Assembly (NCBI GenBank): GCA_036924855.1 | Contig: JBAGRP010000001.1 | Span: forward strand, 2,108,001 to 2,172,000 | Direction of reading: 5' to 3' | DNA length: 64,000 nucleotides | Origin: Nitrobacteraceae bacterium AZCC 2146 | GTDB lineage: Bacteria > Pseudomonadota > Alphaproteobacteria > Rhizobiales > Xanthobacteraceae | Shown here: positions 47,313-56,026 of the stretch, one piece after another | How the letters are laid out: each line of letters begins with the position of its first letter | How positions within the stretch are numbered: the stretch's first letter is position 1 | Program-made: the position numbers and the translations under genes | The notes under the pieces: generated by a model | The model's database searches: none | Seen by the model: only the letters and a program-made list of their open reading frames with translations | Told to the model about the DNA's origin: nothing

Positions 47313-47828
47313 CTAGTCCTGTGAATCTTCGGAGGCGTCGCCGGCCATCGGCATCGTCAGCAGCGACTCTTCGAGCAGATGCAACATTGCCTGCAGATCC
47401 GCGAGTTTGCGCACGCCGAAACGCTTCGTGATTTCGGCATAGATCGCTTCGGACGACGGCGCGACCTCCTCGATCAGCTTCAGTCCCCTCGCCGTGATCG
47501 ACACAATGCTGCGGCGCAAATCGGCCTTCAGCAAACGGCGCTCGATGAGATGCCGCGTTTCGAGATCGCGCAGGATTCGCGACAGGCTGGGACCCAGGAG
47601 ATAGGCGACGCGCGCAAGCTCGGTGACTTCGATCTCGCCGCTGGCCGCCAGCGCGCGCAAGATTCGCCATTGCTGCTCGGTCAGTTCATGCGCCCGCAGC
47701 GATGGGCGAAAATGTCGCATCACGGATTCCCGCGCGCGCAGCAGCGACATCGGCAAGGAGCGCGAGAAGTCGCGCATCGGAACATTTTTCGTGCCGGGCC
47801 TGGCTTTGGGCTTTTGCAAATATGTCAT
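47313..47828 (-). CDS. hpaR: MarR-family regulator of homoprotocatechuate degradation (HpaR)
   Basis: A 171-residue MarR-type winged-helix repressor. The family-typical start MRDFSRSLPMSLLRARESVMRHFRPSLRAH is followed by the DNA-binding region LTEQQWRILRALAASGEIEVTELA...LGPSLSRILRDLE. HpaR represses the hpa meta-cleavage operon and releases DNA on binding the aromatic substrate. The ATG at 47828 (MTYLQKPK) is chosen; a frame from 47906 is possible but less likely. It is divergent from hpaH, with a perfect palindrome between them. Confidence 0.88.
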   Translation of the reverse strand: MTYLQKPKARPGTKNVPMRDFSRSLPMSLLRARESVMRHFRPSLRAHELTEQQWRILRALAASGEIEVTELARVAYLLGPSLSRILRDLETRHLIERRLLKADLRRSIVSITARGLKLIEEVAPSSEAIYAEITKRFGVRKLADLQAMLHLLEESLLTMPMAGDASEDSQD

Positions 47829-47906
47829 CGACGTCTCTATAGCTGCCTTCGATATGTGTGTGCACCGCACAAACGATTTTCTATCGCCGGGTTTGATCGC
47901 CACCAT

Positions 47907-47918
47907 TTAACATGTTAA
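47907..47918. promoter_or_regulatory. Candidate HpaR operator
   Basis: A perfect 12-bp palindrome, TTAACATGTTAA, lies between divergent hpaR and hpaH, 33 bp before the hpaH start. The size and symmetry fit a MarR dimer site. A partial match, TCAACACGTTCT, occurs at 47220-47231 upstream of the ABC binding-protein gene. Confidence 0.65.
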
Positions 47919-47951
47919 TCAGTTTTCCGCGCCGCCTTTCTGCGCGCTCAT

Positions 47952-48770
47952 ATGGCAACCGACATGGCACTGACAATCTCGGAGATTCGCAGCGCGGCGG
48001 AGCGGCTGCATCAGGCGGAAAAGAGCCGGACGCAGATCCGTCAGCTGTCGCTGGATCATCCCGGCATCACCATCGACGATTCTTATGCAATCCAGAAAGC
48101 GTGGATCGCGATCAAGGTGGCCGAGGGACGCGTTATCAGAGGCCACAAGATCGGCCTGACCTCGAAAGCGATGCAGAGCGCGCTGAACATCGACGAACCC
48201 GATTCCGGCGTCCTGCTTGACGACATGTTCTTCACCGATGGCGGACTGGTGCCGACCGGTCGCTTCATCGCCACGCGGGTCGAGGCCGAACTGGCCTTCG
48301 TCATGAAGCACCGGCTCAAAGGCCCGGACTGCACCATGTTCGACGTGCTCAACGCCACCGACTTCGTGGTGCCGGCGCTGGAAATCCTCGATACGCGCGT
48401 CGAGCGCGTCGATGCACAGACCAGATCGACACGAAAGATCTTCGATACCATCGCCGACAACGCCGCCAATGCCGGCATCGTGCTCGGCGGCCGTCCGATG
48501 CGGCCTCTGGAGACCGACCTGCGCTGGGTCGGCGCCATGTGCCATCGCAACGGCCAACTTGAAGAAACCGGACTTGCCGCCGGCGTGCTGAACCATCCCG
48601 CCACCAGCGTGGCCTGGCTCGCCAACAAGATCGCACCACATGACCTCGCGCTGGAACCCGGACAGGTGGTACTCGCTGGGTCCTTCATCCGACCGATCGA
48701 GACGCGCAAGGGTGACACGATTCAGGCCGACTATGGGCCGTGGGGCACGGTGAGTTGCTATTTCGCCTGA
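47952..48770 (+). CDS. hpaH: 2-oxohept-3-ene-1,7-dioate hydratase (HpaH)
   Basis: A 272-residue hydratase of the 4-oxalocrotonate decarboxylase/vinylpyruvate hydratase family. It adds water to 2-oxohept-3-enedioate in the homoprotocatechuate pathway. Key parts are GHKIGLTSKAMQ, the acidic metal-binding segment VEAELAFVMKH, and LEILDTRV. An ATG at 47964 is an equally possible start. It is the first gene of the rightward hpaH-F-E-D-G unit. Confidence 0.9.
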   Translation: MATDMALTISEIRSAAERLHQAEKSRTQIRQLSLDHPGITIDDSYAIQKAWIAIKVAEGRVIRGHKIGLTSKAMQSALNIDEPDSGVLLDDMFFTDGGLVPTGRFIATRVEAELAFVMKHRLKGPDCTMFDVLNATDFVVPALEILDTRVERVDAQTRSTRKIFDTIADNAANAGIVLGGRPMRPLETDLRWVGAMCHRNGQLEETGLAAGVLNHPATSVAWLANKIAPHDLALEPGQVVLAGSFIRPIETRKGDTIQADYGPWGTVSCYFA

Positions 48771-48797
48771 CATGACAAGAATAAAGCGAGCCGCAGG

Positions 48798-49196
48798 ATG
48801 CCGCATTTCACGATTGAATATTCCGCCAATCTCGATGCATCCGTCGATATCGGCGCCGCCTGTGAAGTCGTTCGCAAGGCCGCGGTCGAGACCGGCGTGT
48901 TTCCACTCGGCGGCATTCGCGTCCGCGCTATCCGCTGCGAACAGTTTGCCATCGCCGACGGCCGGCCGGAGCTGAGCTTTCTCGACATGGTGCTGCGGAT
49001 CGGCGAAGGCCGCGACCTCGCGACCCGGCAGAAGGCGGGAGAACATGTCTTCAAGGCGCTGTCTGCCTTCCTCGATCCGGTGTTTGCGCATCAGAAGTTC
49101 GCGCTGTCGTTCGACATGCAGATCAACGACAAGGACACCAGCTGGAAGCGCAACAACATTCACGACCTGCTGAAGACCGAGGCTGCCAATGGCTAA
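48798..49196 (+). CDS. hpaF: 5-carboxymethyl-2-hydroxymuconate isomerase (HpaF)
   Basis: A 132-residue tautomerase-superfamily enzyme that isomerises 5-carboxymethyl-2-hydroxymuconate. The first residues after Met are PHFTIEYSANL, giving the catalytic N-terminal Pro1 of the family after Met removal. It overlaps hpaE by eight bases and starts 27 bp after hpaH. Confidence 0.92.
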   Translation: MPHFTIEYSANLDASVDIGAACEVVRKAAVETGVFPLGGIRVRAIRCEQFAIADGRPELSFLDMVLRIGEGRDLATRQKAGEHVFKALSAFLDPVFAHQKFALSFDMQINDKDTSWKRNNIHDLLKTEAANG

Positions 49197-50742
49197 ATCT
49201 CCTGTCGACCCTGCAGCCGTCTTCAAAGTCAATAACGAGCGCGCCGCGCCGCTACTGAAAAAGCTCAAAGCTGACGGCATCGGCCACATCATCGATGGCC
49301 AGATCGTGCCGTCGATATCCGGCAAGGCGTTCGAGACCACGTCGCCGATCGATGGCGCGGTGCTGGCGCCGGTGGCGCGCGGCACAGCCGAGGACATCGA
49401 CCTTGCCGCCAAGGCGGCGCAGCGCGCCTTCCGGGAATGGCGCGAGATGCCGGCGACCATGCGCAAGAAGCTGCTGCATCGCATTGCCGACGCCATCGAG
49501 GACCGCGCCGAGGATATCGCGGTGCTGGAATGCATCGACACCGGACAAGCCCATCGCTTCATGGCCAAGGCAGCGGTGCGCGGCGCCGAGAATTTTCGCT
49601 TCTTCGCCGACAAATGCACCGACGCCCGCGACGGGCTGAACATGCCGAGCGACGAGCACTGGAACGTCTCCACGCGGGTGCCGATCGGCCCGGTCGGCGT
49701 CATCACGCCGTGGAACACGCCGTTCATGCTCTCGACCTGGAAGATCGCGCCGGCACTCGCGGCGGGCTGCACCGTCGTCCACAAGCCGGCGGAGTGGTCG
49801 CCGGTGACGGCCGATCTGCTGTCGCAACTGGCGAAGCAGGCAGGCCTGCCCGATGGCGTGCTCAACACCGTGCATGGCTTTGGCGAGGAAGCCGGCAAGG
49901 CATTGACCGAGCATCCCGCCATCAAGGCGATCGCCTTTGTCGGCGAAACATCCACCGGCGCCGCTATCATGGCGCAGGGCGCACCGACCTTGAAGCGCGT
50001 GCATTTCGAACTCGGCGGCAAGAATCCGGTGATCGTGTTCGACGATGCCGATCTCGACCGCGCGCTCGATGCTGTCGTCTTCATGATCTACTCGCTGAAC
50101 GGTGAGCGCTGCACGTCATCGAGCCGGCTGCTGATCCAGGACAGCATCGCGGAGAAATTCATCGACAGGCTGACCGCGCGCGTGAAGGCGCTGAAGGTCG
50201 GCCATCCGCTCGACCCCAGCACCGAGATCGGCCCGCTGATCCACGAGCGCCACCACGCAAAAGTCTGCTCCTATTTCGATATCGCGCGACAGGACGGCGC
50301 CACCATCGCGGTCGGCGGCAAGCCGCATGACGGACCCGGCGGCGGACACTATGTGCAGCCGACGCTGGTCACCGGCGCCCACAAGCACATGCGCGTGGCG
50401 CAGGAAGAGGTGTTCGGCCCGTTCCTCACCGTGATCCAGTTCCGCGGCGAGGAGGAAGCCATCGAGATCGCCAATGCCGTGCAATACGGCCTCACCGGCT
50501 ATGTCTGGACCGCGGACATGGGCCGCGCACTCCGCGTCGCCGATGCGCTGGAGGCCGGCATGATCTGGCTGAATTCGGAAAACGTCCGTCATCTGCCGAC
50601 GCCGTTCGGCGGCATGAAATCGTCCGGCATCGGCCGCGACGGCGGCGACTACTCGTTCGACTTCTACATGGAAACCAAGCACGTCTCGCTTGCCAAGGGC
50701 ACGCACAAGATCCAGCGCCTTGGCATCGAGCCGGGGATTTGA
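49189..50742 (+). CDS. hpaE: 5-carboxymethyl-2-hydroxymuconate semialdehyde dehydrogenase (HpaE)
   Basis: A 517-residue NAD-dependent aldehyde dehydrogenase that oxidises the ring-cleavage product semialdehyde. The substrate-channel segment is GVITPWNTPFMLSTWKIAPAL, the general-base Glu is in FELGGKNPVIVFDD, and the nucleophile is Cys308 in LNGERCTSSSR. Family members have about 490 residues; the extra 20-30 are at the N-terminus. The specific substrate is inferred from the operon. Confidence 0.93.
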   Translation: MAKSPVDPAAVFKVNNERAAPLLKKLKADGIGHIIDGQIVPSISGKAFETTSPIDGAVLAPVARGTAEDIDLAAKAAQRAFREWREMPATMRKKLLHRIADAIEDRAEDIAVLECIDTGQAHRFMAKAAVRGAENFRFFADKCTDARDGLNMPSDEHWNVSTRVPIGPVGVITPWNTPFMLSTWKIAPALAAGCTVVHKPAEWSPVTADLLSQLAKQAGLPDGVLNTVHGFGEEAGKALTEHPAIKAIAFVGETSTGAAIMAQGAPTLKRVHFELGGKNPVIVFDDADLDRALDAVVFMIYSLNGERCTSSSRLLIQDSIAEKFIDRLTARVKALKVGHPLDPSTEIGPLIHERHHAKVCSYFDIARQDGATIAVGGKPHDGPGGGHYVQPTLVTGAHKHMRVAQEEVFGPFLTVIQFRGEEEAIEIANAVQYGLTGYVWTADMGRALRVADALEAGMIWLNSENVRHLPTPFGGMKSSGIGRDGGDYSFDFYMETKHVSLAKGTHKIQRLGIEPGI

Positions 50743-50743
50743 A

Positions 50744-50868
50744 CGTCATTCCGGGGCGCGTGCGCAGTTAGCGCACGCGAACCCGGAATCCAGAAGTGAT
50801 GAACACATCGAGATTCCGGGTCTGCCTTTCGTCCCGCTTCGCCGGCCGAAAGCCATCCCGGAATGACG
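50744..50868. repeat. Palindromic intergenic repeat, family A copy 3
   Basis: CGTCATTCCGGGGCGCG at the left end pairs with CATCCCGGAATGACG at the right; inner arms are CGAACCCGGAATCC and GATTCCGGGTCTGCC. It lies between hpaE and hpaD, inside the operon. Confidence 0.88.
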
Positions 50869-50890
50869 AGTGAATAAAACAGGAAACGCC

Positions 50891-51874
50891 ATGCCGGTCC
50901 CGCAGCACATCTTCGATCCGCCGTTCAACATCCTGCGCTCCAGCCACGCGGTGCTCGACGTCGTCGATCTCGCCGCCAGCCGCGCCTTCTATGAGAACAC
51001 CATCGGGCTGCATGTCGAGGACGCCGACAGCGAGGCGGTCTATCTGCGCGGCAGCGAGGAGCACCAGCATCACTCGCTGGTGCTGCGCAAGGCTGCGACG
51101 GCCGCCTGCCACCGGCTCGGCTTTCGCGTCGGCAATGAAAGCGATCTCGACAAGGCGGCGGCGTTCTTTGCCGCGAATGGCATCGTCTACGCTTTCGTCG
51201 AAAGGCCGTACCAGGGGCGCACGCTACATTTTACTGATCCGTTCGGCTTCCAGATCGAGCTTTACGCCAGCATGGAGAAGCGGCCACATCTGCTGCGCCG
51301 CTACGATCTCTACAAGGGCTGCCACCCGCAACGGCTCGACCATTTCAACGTCTTCGCCGCCGAGGTGCAGGACACCATCGACTTCTACGCGCGGCTCGGC
51401 TTCCGCCTCACCGAATATGCCGAGGAAGACGGCGAGAACGGCCGCATTGCCGCGGCGTGGATGCACCGCAAGGGCAACGTGCACGACTTCGCCATCACCA
51501 ACGGCAAAGGCCCGCGGCTGCACCACTTCGCCTATTGGGTGCCGACAGCGATGAACATCCTGCACCTCTGCGACGTGATGGCGACCTCGGGTTATCTCCC
51601 CAACCTGGAGCGCGGCCCCGGCCGCCACGGCATTTCCAACGCGTTCTTTCTCTATGTGCGCGATCCCGACGGCCATCGTCTCGAACTCTACACCAGCGAC
51701 TACCAGACCATGGACAGCGACCATGAGCCGCTGCGCTGGTCGCTGCGCGATCCCCGCCGCCAGACGCTGTGGGGCGCCCCGGCGCCGCGCTCCTGGTTCG
51801 AGCAGGGTTCGCCGTTTGCCGGGCAGAAGGTGCGCGAGCCGTTGTTCACGGCCGATGTGACCATTGCAGATTAG
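50891..51874 (+). CDS. hpaD: 3,4-dihydroxyphenylacetate 2,3-dioxygenase (HpaD)
   Basis: A 327-residue type I extradiol dioxygenase made of two glyoxalase-fold domains (about residues 15-140 and 150-290). The C-terminal domain shows the three metal ligands: His in LDHFNVFAAEV, His in LHHFAYWVP, and Glu in HRLELYTSDYQ. It cleaves the catecholic ring of homoprotocatechuate and normally uses Fe(II) or Mn(II). AGGAAA precedes the ATG at 50891. Confidence 0.93.
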   Translation: MPVPQHIFDPPFNILRSSHAVLDVVDLAASRAFYENTIGLHVEDADSEAVYLRGSEEHQHHSLVLRKAATAACHRLGFRVGNESDLDKAAAFFAANGIVYAFVERPYQGRTLHFTDPFGFQIELYASMEKRPHLLRRYDLYKGCHPQRLDHFNVFAAEVQDTIDFYARLGFRLTEYAEEDGENGRIAAAWMHRKGNVHDFAITNGKGPRLHHFAYWVPTAMNILHLCDVMATSGYLPNLERGPGRHGISNAFFLYVRDPDGHRLELYTSDYQTMDSDHEPLRWSLRDPRRQTLWGAPAPRSWFEQGSPFAGQKVREPLFTADVTIAD

Positions 51875-51883
51875 AATGTCATG

Positions 51884-51967
51884 CGTCATTGCGAGGAGCT
51901 CTTGCGACGAAGCAATCCAGTCTTCGCTTGTTGCTTTCTGGATTGCTTCGCTTCGCTCGCAATGACG
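51884..51967. repeat. Palindromic intergenic repeat, family B copy 2
   Basis: CGTCATTGCGAGGAGC and CGACGAAGCAATCCAG on the left pair with CTGGATTGCTTCGC and GCTCGCAATGACG on the right. It lies between hpaD and hpaG, and also creates a spurious in-frame extension of hpaG. Confidence 0.87.
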
Positions 51968-51990
51968 ACAACAATCGCATCGGAAACCTG

Positions 51991-52863
51991 ATGACCCCTC
52001 ACCGTCTTGCCACCTTCACCGTCAACGGCGCGCTCAAATACGGCGCCGTCACCGATCGCGGCATCGTCGATCTCTCGGCGCGGTATGCGAAGCATTATCC
52101 GACGCTGCGCGAGGCCATCGCGGCCGGTGCACTGCTGCGCCTGACGGACGAAGCCGCAAAGCTGTCGCCCGATTTCGCGCTCGATGCCATCACCTGGCAG
52201 CCGCCGATCCCGGCACCGGAAAAGATCATCTGCATTGGCGTCAACTATCCGGACCGCAACGCCGAATACAAGGACGGCCAGGACGCGCCAAAGTTTCCCA
52301 GCATGTTCATGCGCACGCCGCGCTCTTTCGTCGGCCACGGCACGCCGCTGGTGCGGCCGCGCGCCTCCAAGCAACTGGATTATGAGGGTGAAGTGGTGCT
52401 GGTGATCGGCAAGGCCGGCCGTCACATTGCGGAGCGCGACGCGCTGGATCACATCGCGGCGATCACGCTATGCAACGAAGGCACCATTCGCGACTGGGTG
52501 CGCCACGCCAAATTCAACGTCACCCAAGGCAAGAATTTCGATAGCACCGGCAGCCTCGGGCCCTGGATCGTGCCCTATACAAATGAATCGCAGATCGCCG
52601 ATATCCGCCTCACCACCCACGTCAACGGCGAATTACGGCAGGACGACCGCACTTCCCGGCTGATGTTCGGCTTCCGCTATCTGCTCAGCTACATCTCGAC
52701 CTTCACCACGCTGATGCCCGGCGACGTCATCGTCACGGGGACACCGACCGGCGCCGGTGCGCGGTTCGACCCGCCGCGTTATCTCGTCCCCGGCGACGTC
52801 ATCGAGGTCGCCGCCGAAGGCATCGGCACATTGCGCAACGGCGTCATCGACGAAGCCGCATGA
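51991..52863 (+). CDS. hpaG: Fumarylacetoacetate hydrolase-family enzyme, HpaG-like
   Basis: A 290-residue FAH-fold enzyme, expected to decarboxylate and isomerise the hpa intermediate to 2-hydroxyhepta-2,4-dienedioate. Signature parts are ICIGVNYPDRNAEYK, the metal ligands in LDYEGEVVLVIGK, and VIVTGTPTGAGA. E. coli HpaG is a tandem of two such domains of about 430 residues. Here only one domain is present, so the protein may act as a homodimer or need a second subunit elsewhere. The ATG at 51991 is used; earlier frames run through a repeat. Confidence 0.86.
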   Translation: MTPHRLATFTVNGALKYGAVTDRGIVDLSARYAKHYPTLREAIAAGALLRLTDEAAKLSPDFALDAITWQPPIPAPEKIICIGVNYPDRNAEYKDGQDAPKFPSMFMRTPRSFVGHGTPLVRPRASKQLDYEGEVVLVIGKAGRHIAERDALDHIAAITLCNEGTIRDWVRHAKFNVTQGKNFDSTGSLGPWIVPYTNESQIADIRLTTHVNGELRQDDRTSRLMFGFRYLLSYISTFTTLMPGDVIVTGTPTGAGARFDPPRYLVPGDVIEVAAEGIGTLRNGVIDEAA

Positions 52864-52891
52864 ATTTTCCTTGTAACGATTGGACAAGACG

Positions 52892-54514
52892 ATGACGGCA
52901 CTCACCGGCGGCGAAGCCATCGTGCAGGGCCTGGTCGCCCACGGCGTCGATACCGTGTTCGGGTTGCCGGGCGCGCAGATCTACGGGCTGTTCGACGCCT
53001 TCCATCAGGCGCAACTGAAGGTGATCGGCGCGCGGCACGAACAGGCCTGCGGCTACATGGCCTACGGCTATGCCCGCGCCTCCGGCAAGCCCGGCGTGTT
53101 CAGCGTGGTGCCCGGCCCCGGCGTGCTCAATGCCGGCGCCGCGATGCTCACCGCCTTCGGCTCCAACGAGCCGGTGCTGTGCCTGACAGGTCAGGTGCCG
53201 ACCGCGTTTCTCGGCAAGGGCCGCGGCCATCTGCACGAAATGCCGGACCAGCTTGCAACGCTGCGCAGCTTCGTGAAATGGGCCGACCGGATCGAATATC
53301 CCGATACGGCGCCGAGCGCGGTTTCGCGCGGGTTTCAGGAGATGATGTCCGGCCGCCGCGGGCCGGTGGCGCTGGAAATGCCGTGGGACGTGTTTACGCA
53401 GCGCGCCGACGTCGGCGCCTCGACGCCGTTCGCCCGCCTGCCCGCGCCGCAGCCCGACAGCGAGCGCATCAAGGCCGCCGCGGCGCTGATTGGCGGCAGC
53501 AAAGCGCCGATGATCTTCGTCGGATCTGGCGCGTTCGACGCCGCCGATGAAATCCTCGAACTTGCCGAACTGATCGATGCGCCCGTGGTCGCGTTTCGCT
53601 CAGGCCGCGGCATCGTCAGCAATGCCCACGAACTCGGGCTCACCATGGCCGCCGCCTATCACCTGTGGCCGCAGACCGATCTCATCATTGGCATCGGCAC
53701 GCGGCTGGAATTGCCCGCGTGGCGCTGGCCGTATCGGCCGGAGGGCCAGAAGTCGGTCCGCATCGATATCGATCCCGTCGAGATGCGCCGCTTCGCCGCC
53801 GATGTCGCTGTCGTCGCCGATGCACAGGCCGGCACGCGCGACCTGCTCGCCGCGGTGCGCAAGGTCGGCTACAAAAAATCGGCCGGCCGCCGCCAGACGA
53901 TCCGCGAGGCCTCGGCGCTGGCGCTCAAGAAGATTCAGGCGGTGCAGCCGCAGATGGCCTATCTCAACATTCTGCGCGAGGTGCTGCCGGCCAATGCCAT
54001 CGTCACCGATGAACTGTCGCAGGTTGGCTTCACTTCATGGTACGGCTTCCCGATCTACGAGCCGCGCACTTTCATCACCTCCGGCTATCAGGGCACGCTC
54101 GGCTCCGGCTTCCCCACCGCGCTCGGTGCAAAAGTCGCGCATCCGGATCGGCCGGTAGTGGCCATCACCGGCGACGGCGGTTTCATGTTCGCGGTGCAGG
54201 AACTGGCCACCGCCGTACAGTTCAAGATCGGCGTGGTGACGCTGGTGTTCAACAACAACGCCTATGGCAATGTCAGGCGCGACCAGTTGCAGGTGTTCGA
54301 TGGCCGCGTGACGGCCGCCGATCTGGTCAATCCGGATTTCGTCAAGCTGGCGGAATCCTTTGGCGTCGGCGCGGCGCGTGTCACCTCACCGGAGACATTC
54401 CGACCAGCGCTCGAAAAAGCGCTGGCCGACGGCGGCCCCTATCTGATCGCCATCGACGTAGTCAGGGATTCCGAAACCAGCCCGTGGGCCTTCATCCATC
54501 CGGCGAAGCCGTAG
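52892..54514 (+). CDS. Thiamine-diphosphate-dependent enzyme (acetolactate synthase-like)
   Basis: A 540-residue three-domain ThDP enzyme with the catalytic Glu in GARHEQACGYMAYGYAR and the cofactor/Mg motif GDGGFMFAVQE...FNNNAYGNVRRDQ. It resembles the large subunit of acetohydroxyacid synthase, but no small subunit gene is nearby and it sits at the end of the hpa operon (28 bp after hpaG). It could be a 2-oxo-acid decarboxylase or a C-C ligase. Substrate unknown. ATG at 52892 is preferred to an upstream TTG at 52880. Confidence 0.87.
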   Translation: MTALTGGEAIVQGLVAHGVDTVFGLPGAQIYGLFDAFHQAQLKVIGARHEQACGYMAYGYARASGKPGVFSVVPGPGVLNAGAAMLTAFGSNEPVLCLTGQVPTAFLGKGRGHLHEMPDQLATLRSFVKWADRIEYPDTAPSAVSRGFQEMMSGRRGPVALEMPWDVFTQRADVGASTPFARLPAPQPDSERIKAAAALIGGSKAPMIFVGSGAFDAADEILELAELIDAPVVAFRSGRGIVSNAHELGLTMAAAYHLWPQTDLIIGIGTRLELPAWRWPYRPEGQKSVRIDIDPVEMRRFAADVAVVADAQAGTRDLLAAVRKVGYKKSAGRRQTIREASALALKKIQAVQPQMAYLNILREVLPANAIVTDELSQVGFTSWYGFPIYEPRTFITSGYQGTLGSGFPTALGAKVAHPDRPVVAITGDGGFMFAVQELATAVQFKIGVVTLVFNNNAYGNVRRDQLQVFDGRVTAADLVNPDFVKLAESFGVGAARVTSPETFRPALEKALADGGPYLIAIDVVRDSETSPWAFIHPAKP

Positions 54515-54520
54515 AGCTCT

Positions 54521-54661
54521 GTCATTCCGGGGCGCGCTCTTGCGCGAACCCGGAATCCCGAGGTGTTCATCGCCTCTGAATCCCGGGCAGCGGAGAAGTG
54601 GCCGTCATCTCGGGATTCCGGGTTCGCGTGCGGCTCGCGCCGCCCGCGCCCCGGAATGACG
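54521..54661. repeat. Palindromic intergenic repeat, family A copy 4
   Basis: GTCATTCCGGGGCGCG pairs with GCGCCCCGGAATGAC, with inner arms GCGAACCCGGAATCCCGAG and TCGGGATTCCGGGTTCGCG. This is the cleanest copy. It separates two convergent genes, where a long hairpin could act as a two-way terminator. Confidence 0.9.
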
Positions 54662-54676
54662 AGTATGTGTTGACCC

Positions 54677-55897
54677 TTACTGCTTCACCGGCGGATCGAG
54701 CTGCGTACAGCCACCATCTGCGACCGGCCGCATGATGTCCTCGGCCTTGATCTTGCTCTTGATCTTGAGCAAGTCCCATTCGCCCTTGACCTCGGATGGC
54801 TTCTTTACTTCGGCAAGCAGCATGTCGTTCATCAGGCGGCCGTCTTCGCGGACGCGGGCGCCGGGCGCGAAGAAATCATCCACCGGCATCGCCTTCATCT
54901 TGCGCATCACAGTGAGGCCATCATTGTCATTGGCGGCCTCGGCCGCGCGCAGATAATGCCGCACAGCGCTGTAGACGCCAGCCTGGGCATGAGTCGGCAT
55001 CTTGCCGCCGTGCTTCGCCGCGAAGCGCTTACCAAAGGTGCGGCTGGGCTCATCATTGTCCCAGTAATAGCCGGTGAGATACTGCACACCCTGGGTCGCC
55101 TCGGCGCCGAGCGCATGGACCGATGTGAGATAGAAGATCAGCACTGCCAGCTTCTGCTTGCCCTCGCCGATCTGGAATTCGCGCGCCTGCTTGATGTTGG
55201 TCACGGTATCGCCGGACGCGTTGGCCAGCGCGATCACCTTGGCGCCGGACGATTGCGCTTGCAGCAGGAACGAGGAGAAATCCATCGTGCCGACGGGGTG
55301 ACGCACCGCGCCGAGCACCTTGCCGCCGGCCGCGGTGACGACCTTGGAGACTTCGGTCTGCATCGCGATGCCGAACGCATAGTCGGCAGTGATGAAGAAC
55401 CAGCTGTCGCCGCCCTGCTGCACCACGGCCTTGGCGATGCCCTGCGCCAGCGAATAGGTGTCGTACAGCCACATCGCGCCGGTCGGCGAACAGGCCTTGC
55501 CGAAAATGTCGGCGGTGGCGGACCCGACGTGGACCAGCACCTTGCCGCGCTCGCGCGCCATGTTCTGCACCGCCAGCGAGATCGCCGAATTGCCGATATC
55601 GAAGATCGCATCGACGCCCTGCTGGTCATACAGGTCGCGCGCCAGCGAGACGCCGACATCGGTCTTGTTCTGGTGGTCAGGGCCGAGCAGCACGACCGGC
55701 TGTCCCCGCACCTTGCCGCCGGCGTCATCGACCGCGAGTTGTGCGGCGACCACGCTGCCGACCCCGCCGGCGTCGGAGAACACCGAGCTCTTGTCATTCA
55801 GGACGGCGATCTTGAGGGGTTTGGTGATCGGTTCGGCGAGCGCAGACGTTGCCAGGGACGCCATGAAAACAGCCGTCAGGCCCATGCGAAAGGTCAT
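54677..55897 (-). CDS. Branched-chain-type ABC substrate-binding protein, second
   Basis: A 406-residue type 1 periplasmic binding protein with a signal peptide (MTFRMGLTAVFMASLATSALA) and core motifs LKIAVLNDKSSVFSDAGG, DGLTVMRKMKAMPVDDFFAPG. The ATG at 55897 has GAGGAAACG ahead and is preferred to a frame from 55984. It has no cognate permease or ATPase alongside and shares little with the receptor at 45942-47087. Ligand unknown. Confidence 0.88.
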   Translation of the reverse strand: MTFRMGLTAVFMASLATSALAEPITKPLKIAVLNDKSSVFSDAGGVGSVVAAQLAVDDAGGKVRGQPVVLLGPDHQNKTDVGVSLARDLYDQQGVDAIFDIGNSAISLAVQNMARERGKVLVHVGSATADIFGKACSPTGAMWLYDTYSLAQGIAKAVVQQGGDSWFFITADYAFGIAMQTEVSKVVTAAGGKVLGAVRHPVGTMDFSSFLLQAQSSGAKVIALANASGDTVTNIKQAREFQIGEGKQKLAVLIFYLTSVHALGAEATQGVQYLTGYYWDNDEPSRTFGKRFAAKHGGKMPTHAQAGVYSAVRHYLRAAEAANDNDGLTVMRKMKAMPVDDFFAPGARVREDGRLMNDMLLAEVKKPSEVKGEWDLLKIKSKIKAEDIMRPVADGGCTQLDPPVKQ

Positions 55898-56026
55898 CGT
55901 TTCCTCGTTTTGATTTTGGTTGGCGCCAAACCTATGGGCCGGAAACCCGATTGACCAGCATTTTTTAATTGAACGATTAAACAAATCTCATGGGGAAACC
56001 GGTGCGCCGCCTCGCCATGGGCCCGC

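Noticed and set aside
51769..51990. Upstream extension of hpaG
   Set aside because: It runs through the 3' end of hpaD and through a palindromic repeat; the ATG at 51991 begins FAH-family sequence.
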